Source: Catenuloplanes atrovinosus (GTDB lineage: Bacteria; Actinomycetota; Actinomycetes; Mycobacteriales; Micromonosporaceae). From it: a stretch of DNA of 64,000 nt. The position numbers and the translations under genes are program-made. The notes beneath the pieces were generated by a model. It worked only from the letters and a program-made list of their open reading frames with translations. It was not told the origin of the DNA and did not search any database. Positions 1 to 7,724 of this stretch are shown in pieces. Each line of letters opens with the position of its first letter. Position 1 is the stretch's first letter. The stretch spans positions 7,961,001 through 8,025,000 of the forward strand of contig NZ_JAVDYB010000001.1 in NCBI RefSeq assembly GCF_031458235.1. The letters run 5' to 3'.

Positions 1-333
1 CTGGGGCCGGTCGGGCTGGTCGCTGCGCCCCTCACCGAGGCGGTCGTAGGAGCACACCCGGTTCGACCGGCTCAACGCCTGCTGCAACGCCGCCATCCGG
101 TCCGTACCGTCACCGAGACCCGCCATCAGGACGACGACCGGCCTGTGCTTCTGCTGCACACCGGAGCAGGACACGTGAACCGACTTGCCGCCGACGTCGA
201 TCGACCTCTCGGCGGGTGTGGCCTGACCGGCGACCGCGGCCCCGGCGGGTGTGGCCTGACCGGCGATCGCGGCACCGGCGGCGGCGACGGCGACCATGGC
301 GAGCACAGCGGAGGTCTTGAAGTGGCGGAACAT
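1..333 (-). CDS. Secreted alpha/beta hydrolase, N-terminal part (cut by window edge)
   Basis: The first 111 residues of a protein that runs off the left edge. It starts MFRHFKTSAVLAMVAVAAAG, a typical export signal, followed by a small duplicated segment (AGQATPAGA / AGQATPAER). Next comes an alpha/beta-hydrolase opening: VVVLMAGLGDGTD fits the oxyanion strand-loop, and CSYDRLGEGRSD fits the strand and turn that follow helix A. The catalytic Ser, Asp and His would lie outside the window. The ATG at 333 is preceded by GGGAG at close spacing and by a perfect inverted repeat at 344-382. Substrate cannot be told; secreted lipase/esterase or peptidase are both possible. Confidence 0.75.
   Translation of the reverse strand, partial: MFRHFKTSAVLAMVAVAAAGAAIAGQATPAGAAVAGQATPAERSIDVGGKSVHVSCSGVQQKHRPVVVLMAGLGDGTDRMAALQQALSRSNRVCSYDRLGEGRSDQPDRPQ
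211..266. repeat. 33-bp direct duplication inside the hydrolase signal region
   Basis: A 23-base block, GGCGGGTGTGGCCTGACCGG plus CGA, occurs at 211-233 and again at 244-266. The 33-bp period is a multiple of three. It doubles an AGQATPA peptide at the end of the signal sequence, so the reading frame is kept. Confidence 0.8.
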
Positions 334-343
334 CGCTTCTCCC

Positions 344-382
344 AGCGTTTGCGGTGTTGTCGTTCCTGACACCGCAAACGCT
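344..382 (-). promoter_or_regulatory. Perfect 14-bp inverted repeat in the leader of the hydrolase gene
   Basis: AGCGTTTGCGGTGT at 344-357 is matched exactly by ACACCGCAAACGCT at 369-382, with an 11-nt spacer. It ends 11 nt before the start codon and directly abuts the ribosome-binding site. It could be a repressor operator or an RNA hairpin that affects translation. There is no T-run, so a simple terminator is less likely. Confidence 0.6.
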
Positions 383-670
383 ATGGACTTCATGGATCAG
401 GATCGTCACCACGCAGCGGGCATGTGCGCGTAGCTCTGGCGGGGGACGTCGTCGACGTGCCGCCGAGGACCCATTGTGACCATGCGGGGTTCGCGCAGGT
501 CATGGCTCTCGGACCGCTCGGCAGGGCGGGCGGGATCGTTCCTCGGGCGAGACGGCCGGGCGGCGCGGCCGGGTAGTGCCTGCCGCGCAGGTGGCGTGGC
601 ACGGTGACCGGCGGCGGGACCGGCTCCGACGCGGCGTCCGGAGCGGCGGCGGAGGCCGCCGCGAGGTTGG

Positions 671-711
671 CCCGCGGGAGCATGCGGGCCGCACCACGCC
701 GGAAGCGGGAA
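671..711. repeat. Dispersed 41-bp intergenic repeat, copy A
   Basis: CCCGCGGGAGCATGCGGG (671-688) and GCCGGAAGCGGGAA (698-711), with block starts 27 nt apart. The same two blocks at the same spacing recur at 42387-42427. Both copies lie in a gap next to gene 3' ends, as REP/BIME-like elements usually do. Confidence 0.7.
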
Positions 712-730
712 GATCGAGTTGGGAAGTCTT

Positions 731-748
731 CGCCCGGCGTAGCGGGCG
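731..748 (-). terminator. Hairpin after the thioredoxin-like gene
   Basis: CGCCCG and CGGGCG separated by 6 nt, 6 nt beyond the stop codon of the minus-strand gene ending at 754. The stem is short and there is no clear T-run. Confidence 0.35.
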
Positions 749-753
749 AGGGC

Positions 754-1500
754 CTACGCGAGTTGTTCGAGCGTCCCGCGGTATTCGTCGGCGGTGGTGG
801 CGGACGGGATGGTGCGGAGGATCTCGTTGCGCTCGTCGACCAGCAGCACGGCGCCGCCGCCGGCCGGCTCGGGGAGGTCGGACACCGCGCGGAGCGAGCC
901 GGCCTGGTCGAGCAGGTGCAGCACGCCGGGGGCGGGGCCGCCGGGTGGGCCGGAGGCGGGCGCCCGGCTCACGGCTATCACCCGGACGCCGGGGGGCGTG
1001 GCGCGCAGCGTCTCCTGCAGCAGGCGGTCGCAGGCGCAGCCGTCGGTGATCACGAACACCGCCGGGAGCAGGCCCCGCAGCGGCGTGCTGCTTCCGTCCT
1101 CCGCGACCAGGTCGAGCGCGGGGAGCGTCCGGCCCGAGGTGGGGGTCTGGCCGGCGGGCGTGCGCTGCGCGGTGGGCGTGCGCGGCTGGCCGAGCCAGCT
1201 GACCAGGAACAGGCTGGTGAGGGTGGTGATGATGGCGATGCCCATGATGACCAGCGGGATGCGGAGCGCGGCCTCGTGCGGCGGGGTGAGCAGGCGGCCC
1301 AGGAACGTGCGGCGGCTCACCCGCGGAACGGGCGGGGAGGACCGTTGCCGCTCGCGCAGTTCGCGGCGCACGGCCGCGGCCTCGTCGGCGAGCGCGGAGG
1401 CGTCGTCCGGTATGACTATCGATCGCCACTCGGGAGGCAGTTCCGGCAGGTCACTGTCGTCCGGAGGAGGAACGTCGCCGTTGCCGCCACGCGTGCTCAT
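754..1500 (-). CDS. Membrane-anchored protein with thioredoxin-like domain
   Basis: 248 residues. A charged N-terminal cytosolic part of about 70 residues is followed by one transmembrane helix (about residues 80-103, rich in I/L/V), then a Thr/Pro-rich stalk and an outer domain. The outer domain has a TlpA-like layout (LDLVAEDGSSTPL, then a strand VFVITDGCACD). The usual redox CxxC is replaced by C-x-C, so thiol-disulfide activity is doubtful. The ATG at 1500 was chosen because the upstream extension looks non-coding; an in-frame ATG at 1596 is possible. It lies just upstream of and divergent from carD. Family assignment is inference. Confidence 0.55.
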   Translation of the reverse strand: MSTRGGNGDVPPPDDSDLPELPPEWRSIVIPDDASALADEAAAVRRELRERQRSSPPVPRVSRRTFLGRLLTPPHEAALRIPLVIMGIAIITTLTSLFLVSWLGQPRTPTAQRTPAGQTPTSGRTLPALDLVAEDGSSTPLRGLLPAVFVITDGCACDRLLQETLRATPPGVRVIAVSRAPASGPPGGPAPGVLHLLDQAGSLRAVSDLPEPAGGGAVLLVDERNEILRTIPSATTADEYRGTLEQLA

Positions 1501-1969
1501 CTGCACCCCCTGACCGCCCGCCGGAAGTGGCTCGGGGTCCGGCTTATAGCGTCTCGCACCCGAGCGTTCACCGCCAGTGGGGCGCGGGGTGGCCATCGGC
1601 GATAGAATGGGGCCGCCGCATCGTTGGAGCCACGACCTTCCTGCAAGACCGTGCAAGTTTTTCTGGCCAAGATTTTCTCGCCTCAGCCGAGCCGCTCGGA
1701 CCGCCGCCGGTGCTCCGATTCGTCCCGGATGGGGTAGCTCGATCCAGACGTGCTGATTCGTCCGGCCTTAGCGACTGTCGATCTCGACCGCCGCCGCAGG
1801 CCGGTGATGTATTGGTTACGCTGCGTCAGCGAATCATCTGAATGGCGCGCTGTCAAGCCCGAGAAAGACCTTTCACAGGGTGTCTGAGCTGCGCAAATGG
1901 TCAGGGTCGGGGTGGGACATCGGTGTCCGACCGTGTTACGCTAGACACAGCGAAAGGGGTTTCGAACCT
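1501..1969. other. 469-bp divergent gap before carD
   Basis: No convincing gene. It should carry promoters for the minus-strand gene at 1500 and for carD. Weak candidates are TAGAAT at 1603-1608 (plus) and TATAAG at about 1543-1548 (minus). The likely carD promoter is listed separately. Confidence 0.5.
1913..1942 (+). promoter_or_regulatory. Candidate carD promoter
   Basis: TGGGAC at 1913-1918, an 18-nt spacer and TACGCT at 1937-1942. It would give a short leader containing the carD ribosome-binding site AAAGGGG (1953-1959). The -35 match is weak. Confidence 0.4.
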
Positions 1970-2455
1970 ATGGTTTTCAGTGTCGGCGAGACCGTTGTTT
2001 ACCCCCACCACGGGGCCGCACTCATCGAGGCTATCGAGACTCGGGTCGTCAAGGGCGAGGAAAAGCTCTACCTCGTCCTCAGGGTCGCTCAGGGTGACCT
2101 GACGGTGCGGGTTCCCGCTGAGAACGCCGAGATCGTCGGTGTGCGTGAAGTGGTCGGAGAAGAGGGCCTCGGCAAGGTCTTCGACGTTCTCCGCGCCCCG
2201 CACACCGAGGAGCCGACCAACTGGTCGCGGCGCTACAAGGCAAACCTGGAAAAGCTGGCCTCCGGCAACCCGCTGAAGGTCGCCGAGGTCGTCCGCGACC
2301 TGTGGCGTCGCGAGCGCGAGCGGGGTCTGTCCGCCGGTGAGAAGCGCATGCTGGCGAAGGCTCGGGACATTCTCGTCGGCGAGGTGGCGCTCGCGGAGAA
2401 GAGCACCAAGGACGAGGCGGAGACCCTCCTCGACAAGGTCCTCACCGAGGCCTGA
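1970..2455 (+). CDS. carD: CarD family transcriptional regulator
   Basis: 161 residues. CarD binds the RNA polymerase beta subunit and stabilises the open complex at rRNA and other promoters; it is usually essential in actinobacteria. The N-terminal Tudor-like RNAP-interaction domain is plain ([20 protein letters not shown], about residues 2-60). A helical DNA-binding C-terminal domain follows, with [17 protein letters not shown] and [11 protein letters not shown]. Length matches the family. ATG 1970 follows AAAGGGG at good spacing; an upstream in-frame ATG at 1880 would add 30 residues not found in CarD proteins. ispD follows 66 bp downstream, the standard actinobacterial order. Confidence 0.97.
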   Translation: MVFSVGETVVYPHHGAALIEAIETRVVKGEEKLYLVLRVAQGDLTVRVPAENAEIVGVREVVGEEGLGKVFDVLRAPHTEEPTNWSRRYKANLEKLASGNPLKVAEVVRDLWRRERERGLSAGEKRMLAKARDILVGEVALAEKSTKDEAETLLDKVLTEA

Positions 2456-2521
2456 TCCGCACCCGATCAGCGCCTGCCCGATGAACGACCGCTCCACCCT
2501 GATAAACGACAGGACCGCGAC

Positions 2522-3229
2522 GTGACCGCGCACCTTGACCCGCGCGGTGACGTCGCGGTCCTCGTTCCGGCCGCCGGCGCCGGTGTCCGGCTCGGCCCGG
2601 GCGGCCCCAAGGCGCTGCGTCTGCTCGGCGGCGAGCCGCTGCTGGTGCACGCGGTGCGCCGGGTGGCCGCCGCGCGCGGGGTGCGCTTGATCGTGGTCGC
2701 CGCGCCGCCCGCGGACGTGACGTTCGTGCGCGAGCTGCTGGCGCCGGTCGCCGAGGTGACGGTCGTCCCCGGCGGCGCCGACCGGCAGTCCTCCGTGTCG
2801 GCCGCGCTCTCCGCCGTACCCGCTGATGTGGAGGTCGTGCTCGTGCACGACGCGGCCCGGGCGCTGGCCCCGGCCGAACTGGTGGAATCGGTGGCCGAGG
2901 CCGTGCGGGCGGGCGCCGGCGCGGTGATCCCGGTGCTGCCGGTGGTCGACACGATCAAGGAGGTCGACGCGTCCGGGACCGTGCTCGGCACCGTCGACCG
3001 GTCCACGCTCCGCGCGGTGCAGACGCCGCAGGGCTTCCGCCAAGACCTCCTCGCCGCCGCGCACGCGGCCGCGGTCGCCGCGCACACCGACGACGCCGGC
3101 ATGGTGGAGAAGCTGGGCGAGCGCGTGGTCTGCGTGCCCGGCTCGGACCACGCCATGAAGATCACCCGCCCGATCGACCTGGTGCTCGCGGAGTACCTGC
3201 TGACCCGTGCGGCAGGATCCACCACGTGA
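2522..3229 (+). CDS. ispD: 2-C-methyl-D-erythritol 4-phosphate cytidylyltransferase
   Basis: 235 residues, cytosolic. It couples CTP and MEP to form CDP-ME in the non-mevalonate isoprenoid pathway. The N-terminal nucleotide-binding loop reads [18 protein letters not shown], with the conserved Lys at 30. The IspD signature VLVHDAAR is at 106-113. Length is normal. The start is GTG 2522; no strong Shine-Dalgarno is visible. The stop overlaps the GTG of ispF by 4 nt (GTGA), so the two are probably translationally coupled. Confidence 0.96.
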   Translation: MTAHLDPRGDVAVLVPAAGAGVRLGPGGPKALRLLGGEPLLVHAVRRVAAARGVRLIVVAAPPADVTFVRELLAPVAEVTVVPGGADRQSSVSAALSAVPADVEVVLVHDAARALAPAELVESVAEAVRAGAGAVIPVLPVVDTIKEVDASGTVLGTVDRSTLRAVQTPQGFRQDLLAAAHAAAVAAHTDDAGMVEKLGERVVCVPGSDHAMKITRPIDLVLAEYLLTRAAGSTT

Positions 3230-3711
3230 TCATTCCGATGGTGGGCGTGGGGACCGACGTGCACGCGTTCGAGGCGGGGCGGGACTGCTGGGTCGCGGGC
3301 CTGCACTGGCCCGGCGACACCGGCCTGGCCGGGCACTCCGACGGCGACGTCGCCGCGCACGCCGCCTGTGACGCGCTGTTCTCCGCGGCCGGGCTCGGCG
3401 ACCTGGGTGCCAACTTCGGCACCGACCGGCCGGAGTGGTCCGGCGCCTCCGGGGTCGCGCTGCTCACCGAGACCGCGGCCCGCGTGCGCGCGGCCGGCTA
3501 CGAGATCGGCAACGTCTCGATCCAGGTGATCGGCGTCCGGCCGAAGATCGGCAAGCGCCGCGCCGAGGCGCAGCGGGTGCTCGGCGACGCGGCCGGCGCC
3601 ACCGTGACCGTCTCCGGAACCACCACGGACGGGCTCGGCCTGACCGGCCGCGCCGAGGGCCTGGCCGCCATCGCGGTCGCCATGGTCTACCGCCCCGCGC
3701 CCGGCCGGTGA
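3226..3711 (+). CDS. ispF: 2-C-methyl-D-erythritol 2,4-cyclodiphosphate synthase
   Basis: 161 residues. It cyclises CDP-ME 2-phosphate to MEcPP with loss of CMP, the step after IspD and IspE. The metal ligands are visible as D11 and H13 (GTDVHAF) and H45, with the HSDGD loop at 37-41. The C-terminal [14 protein letters not shown] segment matches the family. GTG 3226 overlaps the ispD stop, giving a coupled pair. Confidence 0.96.
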   Translation: MIIPMVGVGTDVHAFEAGRDCWVAGLHWPGDTGLAGHSDGDVAAHAACDALFSAAGLGDLGANFGTDRPEWSGASGVALLTETAARVRAAGYEIGNVSIQVIGVRPKIGKRRAEAQRVLGDAAGATVTVSGTTTDGLGLTGRAEGLAAIAVAMVYRPAPGR

Positions 3712-3761
3712 CGGACCGGTTCCGGCCGGTGGACGGGACGGACGGGCTGGAGGCGCTCGCC

Positions 3762-3767
3762 TAAGCT
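3762..3767 (+). promoter_or_regulatory. -10 element (TAAGCT) for the TPR gene
   Basis: 7 nt lie between the hexamer and the GTG at 3775, with no Shine-Dalgarno. This suggests a leaderless transcript. Confidence 0.55.
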
Positions 3768-3774
3768 CGGGGGC

Positions 3775-4860
3775 GTGCCGAGCGACGCCGCCCCCGACCG
3801 TACGCCCGACGAGGGCTCCGAGACCGTCAGCGCCAGCGAGCACGTGCAGCGTGCCGCGCTCCTCGCCGACCTGGAGGCCTACCCGGACGCGATCGCCGAG
3901 CTGGAGGCCGCGCTGGCGCTGGAGCCGGACGACTCTTGGGCGCGCGCCATGCTGGCCCGGGTCTACCTGGTCACCGACCGCCCGGCGGACGCGCTGGTGA
4001 GCGCGGACCAGGCGGTCGAGTCCGCGCCCGGGCAGGTGGCGCCGCTGGTGGTGCGGGGTATCGCGCTGGTCGAGCTGCACCGCTTCGCGGAGGCCGCCCA
4101 GGTCGCGGAGCAGATCATCCAGATCGGCCCGCAGGAGGCGTACGCGCAGCGCACCGGCGCCGCGCTGCTCAGCGAGACGCGCAACGGCCAGGTGGCGCTG
4201 GACACGGCGTGGCACGCGGTGACGCTGGCGCCGACCGAGCCGGAGAGCCACCTGGTGCTCGCGGTGGTCGCGGCCCGGCTGCACCAGTTCGACCTGGCCG
4301 AGCGCGCCTACCGGGAGGCGATCCGGCTGAACCCGGACCTGGAGCAGGCCGGCGGCGACTCCGGCCTGCTGCGGCTGGAGCAGCGGCGGTACGCGCGGGC
4401 GCTGGCCGGGCTCGCGGCCGAGGCCGCGCAGGACGAGCCGGTCGCGTTCGACCCGCGGACGCGGGAGACCGCCACCCAGACGCTCGGCCGCACCACGGAC
4501 GAGACGCTGCACCGGACGCTGCTGGCCGGCGGCACCGGCGCGCTGATCGTGGCGATCCTGGTCGCGTTCTGCGCCGCGGTGGACGAGCCGCTGTCCCGGT
4601 TCGCCGCGGTCACGCTGACCGTGCTCGGTGCGATCGCGATGGCGATCTACCTCGCCCAGGTGCCCCGGGTGGTGCGGGAGCGCTTCCCGCGGCTGCTGCG
4701 CACGGAGCGATCGCTCATGATCGCGCTGGTGGCGACCGGCGCCATGCCCGCGTTCATCCTGGCCTACGCGGTGATCGGCACGCCCTGGCCGCTGGCGCTG
4801 TCGATCGCGGCCGGCGTGATCGCGGAGCTGATCATCATCCTGCGCGCCCGCCGCTCGTGA
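3775..4860 (+). CDS. TPR-repeat membrane protein
   Basis: 361 residues. Residues about 20-220 are tetratricopeptide repeats (for example DLEAYPDAIAELEAALALEP and LAERAYREAIRLNPD), a protein-interaction scaffold. Residues about 245-358 form four hydrophobic helices ending ELIIILRARRS. So it is a cytosolic TPR domain tethered to the membrane by its C-terminus. No enzyme motif. Similar TPR-plus-membrane proteins are common in Micromonosporaceae but have no assigned role. GTG start with a leaderless-type -10. Confidence 0.8.
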   Translation: MPSDAAPDRTPDEGSETVSASEHVQRAALLADLEAYPDAIAELEAALALEPDDSWARAMLARVYLVTDRPADALVSADQAVESAPGQVAPLVVRGIALVELHRFAEAAQVAEQIIQIGPQEAYAQRTGAALLSETRNGQVALDTAWHAVTLAPTEPESHLVLAVVAARLHQFDLAERAYREAIRLNPDLEQAGGDSGLLRLEQRRYARALAGLAAEAAQDEPVAFDPRTRETATQTLGRTTDETLHRTLLAGGTGALIVAILVAFCAAVDEPLSRFAAVTLTVLGAIAMAIYLAQVPRVVRERFPRLLRTERSLMIALVATGAMPAFILAYAVIGTPWPLALSIAAGVIAELIIILRARRS

Positions 4861-4895
4861 CCGCGATGCCCTTGTCGGTCGATCGAGGCTTCCAT

Positions 4896-4901
4896 TAGGT
4901 T
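4896..4901 (+). promoter_or_regulatory. -10 element (TAGGTT) for the gene at 4909
   Basis: 7 nt before GTG 4909. TTGTCG at 4872-4877 with an 18-nt spacer is a plausible -35. No ribosome-binding site; leaderless type. Confidence 0.6.
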
Positions 4902-4908
4902 CAATGCC

Positions 4909-5781
4909 GTGCCGCCCGGGTTGATACCGCCGCTGCTCGCGGGCCTGGTGGATGACGCGGCGCTGGTCTCCGGCGGCACCTCGCCGCTCGACGCCGCCGC
5001 GATCACCGACGCCGCGTCGGTTCACCGTGAGCACCTCTCGGGGTGGTATTCGGCGCTGGTCGGCCCGCTGCTGCTGCCCGCCACCGCGGTCTCCGTGCTG
5101 CCCGCCCCGCTGCCCGGCGCAGACCGGCCGGAGATCGCCGTGATAGCGGACACCGGCCTGGACGGCTACCTCGCGGTGCGCGACCGGCTGGAGTCGCACT
5201 TCGCCGTGCGCCACATCGAGGTCGCGGTCGCGAAGCGCGGCGAGGACCCGCAGCCGGGCCTGCACCGCCTGATCCGCGCGCTGGCCTCCGGTGCCGCCCC
5301 GCGCGGATACGCGGAGATCCCGCTCAGCTGGGGCCTGCTCGGCGCGCTGGACACGGTGGCCTCCGCGCGGGCCGCCGGTGCACCGGTCGGCGCGAAGTTC
5401 CGCACCGGCGGGCTGGCCGCCGAGCTGTTCCCGACGCCGGTCGAGCTGGCCGCCGTGATCTGCGCCTGCCGCGAGCGGGACCTGCCGTTCAAGCTCACGG
5501 CCGGGCCGCACCACGCGCTGCGCAGCGCGGACCCGGAGACCGGCTTCGTGCACCACGGCTTCCTGAACGTGCTGGTCGCGACGCTGCTAGCGGTGGAGGG
5601 CGGCGAGGTGGCGGACGTGGCCGAGGCGCTGGCCGCCACCGACCCGGTGCGGTTGATCGAGCCGGTGCGCGTGCGGAGGGAGGAGCCGCGGCCGCTCTGG
5701 GAAGGGTTCGGCACGGCGGCGGTGATCGACCCGCTGACCGATCTGATCCGATTCGGCCTGGTGGATGGCGGCTTCAATTGA
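4909..5781 (+). CDS. Conserved protein of unknown function
   Basis: 290 residues, no signal peptide or transmembrane segment. I do not recognise the family. Conserved-looking stretches are GAKFRTGGLAAELFPTPVEL (about 165-185), FKLTAGPHHALR (about 197-208) and HHGFLNVLVATLLA (about 218-231). Alternating strands and helices suggest an alpha/beta or TIM-barrel-like enzyme fold, with Lys, His and Arg residues that could line a phosphate or carboxylate site. That is inference only. Monocistronic, with a leaderless-type promoter. Confidence 0.65.
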   Translation: MPPGLIPPLLAGLVDDAALVSGGTSPLDAAAITDAASVHREHLSGWYSALVGPLLLPATAVSVLPAPLPGADRPEIAVIADTGLDGYLAVRDRLESHFAVRHIEVAVAKRGEDPQPGLHRLIRALASGAAPRGYAEIPLSWGLLGALDTVASARAAGAPVGAKFRTGGLAAELFPTPVELAAVICACRERDLPFKLTAGPHHALRSADPETGFVHHGFLNVLVATLLAVEGGEVADVAEALAATDPVRLIEPVRVRREEPRPLWEGFGTAAVIDPLTDLIRFGLVDGGFN

Positions 5782-5809
5782 CCGATGGTGGAAATGCCCA
5801 CCCACGGTC
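5780..5809 (+). terminator. Imperfect 12-bp hairpin after the unknown gene
   Basis: GACCGATGGTGG (5780-5791) pairs with CCACCCACGGTC (5798-5809) apart from two central mismatches, with a 6-nt loop. It begins at the stop codon. No T-run. Confidence 0.45.
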
Positions 5810-5865
5810 GTGACCGCCCCGTTACTCTGCGGCAGTAGGCAGATTCACATCGGTCGGGGGCGCTC

Positions 5866-6345
5866 ATGTCGACCATCGCGGTCACCCAGCTGGTCCAGGC
5901 GCCCGCCGCGCGCGTGTGGGCGGTCTTCACCGATCTCGCGCACCGTGCCGCCTGGCTCTCCACGGTCGACGAGGTGGAGGTGCTCACGCCGGGCCGGCTG
6001 CGGGCCGGGTCGGTCTGGCGGGAGACGCGGCACATGCCGGACGGCGCGCGCGTGACCGAGGAGTTCCGGGTCGAGGAGTACGACGAGGGTGCGCGATTCG
6101 TGGTCAGCTCGCCCGGGATCGGCGCGGACTACCGGATGACGTACACGTTCGCGCCGGTCGAGGACGGCCGGCACCGGGGTGAGACCGCGGTCACGGTGGT
6201 GCAGGAGGGCACGCCGCTGGCGCCCGGCGGACGGCTGCTCGCGCTGCTGCTCGGCGGGTTGGCCGCCATGGTGTCCGAGGGCGCGCTCCGCCAGGACCTG
6301 CACGACCTCGCGATCGCGGCCCGCCCGATCTCCGCGAACCGCTGA
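5866..6345 (+). CDS. SRPBCC family protein (polyketide cyclase/START-like)
   Basis: 159 residues. The pattern of the SRPBCC hydrophobic-ligand-binding fold is clear: an N-terminal strand IAVTQLVQAPAARVWAVFTD with the conserved W and F/D, then ETRHMPDGARVTEEFRVEEY, then a long C-terminal helix (SEGALRQDLHDLAIAA). Members bind or cyclise small lipophilic molecules or act as lipid-transfer modules. Nothing nearby fixes a ligand. ATG 5866 follows a G-rich stretch. Confidence 0.85.
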   Translation: MSTIAVTQLVQAPAARVWAVFTDLAHRAAWLSTVDEVEVLTPGRLRAGSVWRETRHMPDGARVTEEFRVEEYDEGARFVVSSPGIGADYRMTYTFAPVEDGRHRGETAVTVVQEGTPLAPGGRLLALLLGGLAAMVSEGALRQDLHDLAIAARPISANR

Positions 6346-6414
6346 CCGGCCGCCGGGGTCCGCCGGACGCGCTGAGTGGTCGCGGTGCGACAGGAGGCGG
6401 CGGCGCGGCCACGG

Positions 6415-6420
6415 TAGGGT
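6415..6420 (+). promoter_or_regulatory. -10 element (TAGGGT) for the propeller gene
   Basis: 7 nt before GTG 6428, with no ribosome-binding site at useful spacing; leaderless type. Confidence 0.5.
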
Positions 6421-6427
6421 TCTCGGC

Positions 6428-7681
6428 GTGCGTGAGGAGGCGGGGAAGAAGAGTCGGGCCGTGTGGTGGCAGGCGTCGCTGGCGGCGTTGGTGCTGGCCG
6501 GGCTCGGGGTGGTCGCGGTCGTCCGGGTGCTCCCACCGGCCGAGGTGCTGACCGTGACGCCGGTGGCGAACGCCGCGCCGATCGAGCGGAAGACCGGCAC
6601 CGCCGGGCTGCTCTACTCGGCGCCGCTGATCGTGGACGGCGACATCCGGGTCTACGCGAGCGACCGTCAGGTGCGCGCGGACACGCCGGCCGCGGCGCGG
6701 ACCGAGCGGACCCCGGCCTGGACCTTCCGGCGCTGGCCGCAGAGCGTGCTCGGCGTGGTCGAGTCCGGCGGCGTCGTGATCAGCCGCTGGACGGACGGCG
6801 AACTGGTCGGCATCCGCGCGAGCACCGGCCGGATCGCCTGGCGGGCGCCCGGCCCGCAGCCGGCGCCGGACGCGACGCCGGCCACCCCGCGCCGCACCGG
6901 CGAGGAACTGGTCTGGACGCCGGCCGACCTCTACACCGCCACCGACTCGGCCGGCGCCGACCTGGTCGTGGTGCGCGGCGCGGACGCGGTCCGTGTCTTC
7001 GAGGCCGCCACCGGCCGGGAGCGGAGCCCGATCGCCGCGGCCTGCGGGCCGGCCGGCTTCACCACCGCGAGCGGCGGGTACGCGTGCCGCACCGCGACCG
7101 GCCTGACGCTGTACGACCTGGCGGCCGGCGGCCCCGGCCGGGCGTGGGCGGCGGACGGCGAGGTCACCGCGGACTCCTGCCGGCTCGGCGCGTCGTCCTG
7201 CGCGCTGGTCCGGGCCGGTGGGAAGGCGTACCGGTTCGCCGAGGACGGCGTGCGCGCCGCGCCGGTCGCGGACCCGCCCGGGTCGAAGGTGCTCGGCGAG
7301 CTCGTCTACACCACCGACGGCGTCCGGACCGCGACCGCGTACAACCTGGTCACCGGCGCGCGGGTCTGGTCCTGGCCGGGCCGGGAGTGGGACCGGGACC
7401 TGCGGGTGCTGGCCGTGCAGCCGAGCCGCGTGCACCTGTTCAACGCGGAGAGCCGGCTGATCACGCTGGACGCGGCGACCGGCACCGAGCTCTCGCTCTT
7501 CGCGTGGGGGGTGCCGAGCACGCGCGGCGAGCCGAAGCAGGAGCGCCACTGGACGCCCGGTACCGCGTACGCCACGGACGGCCTGGTCATCGCCGTGCGG
7601 CGGAAGCCGGAGTCCACGGAGACCGCGGAGGACAAGGACTACTACTTCGCGGGCGAGGGCGTGGCGGTCGCGGTCTCCTGA
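6428..7681 (+). CDS. Membrane-anchored PQQ-like beta-propeller protein
   Basis: 417 residues. A short basic N-terminus (REEAGKKSR) and one transmembrane helix (about 14-38) anchor an outer beta-propeller of repeated strands such as ARVWSWPGREW, DGIRASTGRIAWRAP-like turns and DAATGTELSLFAW. Several Cys (AACGPAG, YACRTATG, DSCRLGASSCALV) could form disulfides outside the membrane. Such propellers bind partners or sense ligands; quinone binding is not implied. Two more anchored propellers are in this window (11824-13245 and the C-terminus of 24162-26897). It converges on the aminotransferase gene. Confidence 0.75.
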   Translation: MREEAGKKSRAVWWQASLAALVLAGLGVVAVVRVLPPAEVLTVTPVANAAPIERKTGTAGLLYSAPLIVDGDIRVYASDRQVRADTPAAARTERTPAWTFRRWPQSVLGVVESGGVVISRWTDGELVGIRASTGRIAWRAPGPQPAPDATPATPRRTGEELVWTPADLYTATDSAGADLVVVRGADAVRVFEAATGRERSPIAAACGPAGFTTASGGYACRTATGLTLYDLAAGGPGRAWAADGEVTADSCRLGASSCALVRAGGKAYRFAEDGVRAAPVADPPGSKVLGELVYTTDGVRTATAYNLVTGARVWSWPGREWDRDLRVLAVQPSRVHLFNAESRLITLDAATGTELSLFAWGVPSTRGEPKQERHWTPGTAYATDGLVIAVRRKPESTETAEDKDYYFAGEGVAVAVS

Positions 7682-7689
7682 CGGCCCGT

Positions 7690-7715
7690 CCCGGCGCCCG
7701 CGGGCGGGCGCCGGG
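7690..7715. terminator. Bidirectional hairpin between convergent genes
   Basis: CCCGGCGCCC (7690-7699) and GGGCGCCGGG (7706-7715), a perfect 10-bp stem with a 6-nt loop. It lies in the 43-bp gap between the stop codons at 7681 and 7725. Confidence 0.75.
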
Positions 7716-7724
7716 TCCCCGATG

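Larger units (their letters stand above)
334..753. other. 420-bp gap without a convincing gene
   Basis: It separates two minus-strand genes. It holds the 344-382 inverted repeat next to the hydrolase start, the dispersed 41-bp repeat at 671-711 and a hairpin at 731-748. Open frames here are shadows with no start signal or recognisable domain. Confidence 0.6.

Noticed and set aside
1880-1882. ATG 1880 as the carD start
   Set aside because: The extra 30 residues are not part of CarD and cover the likely promoter; ATG 1970 has a good ribosome-binding site.
2452-2470. CTGATC/GATCAG hairpin at the carD stop as a terminator
   Set aside because: Only 6 bp, moderate GC, no T-run, and ispD follows closely; not reported as a feature.
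1901-5556. Very long minus-strand open frames opposite carD, ispD, ispF and the next two genes
   Set aside because: Arg/Gly/His/Asp-rich composition with no domains; they are antisense shadows created by high GC at third positions of real plus-strand genes.
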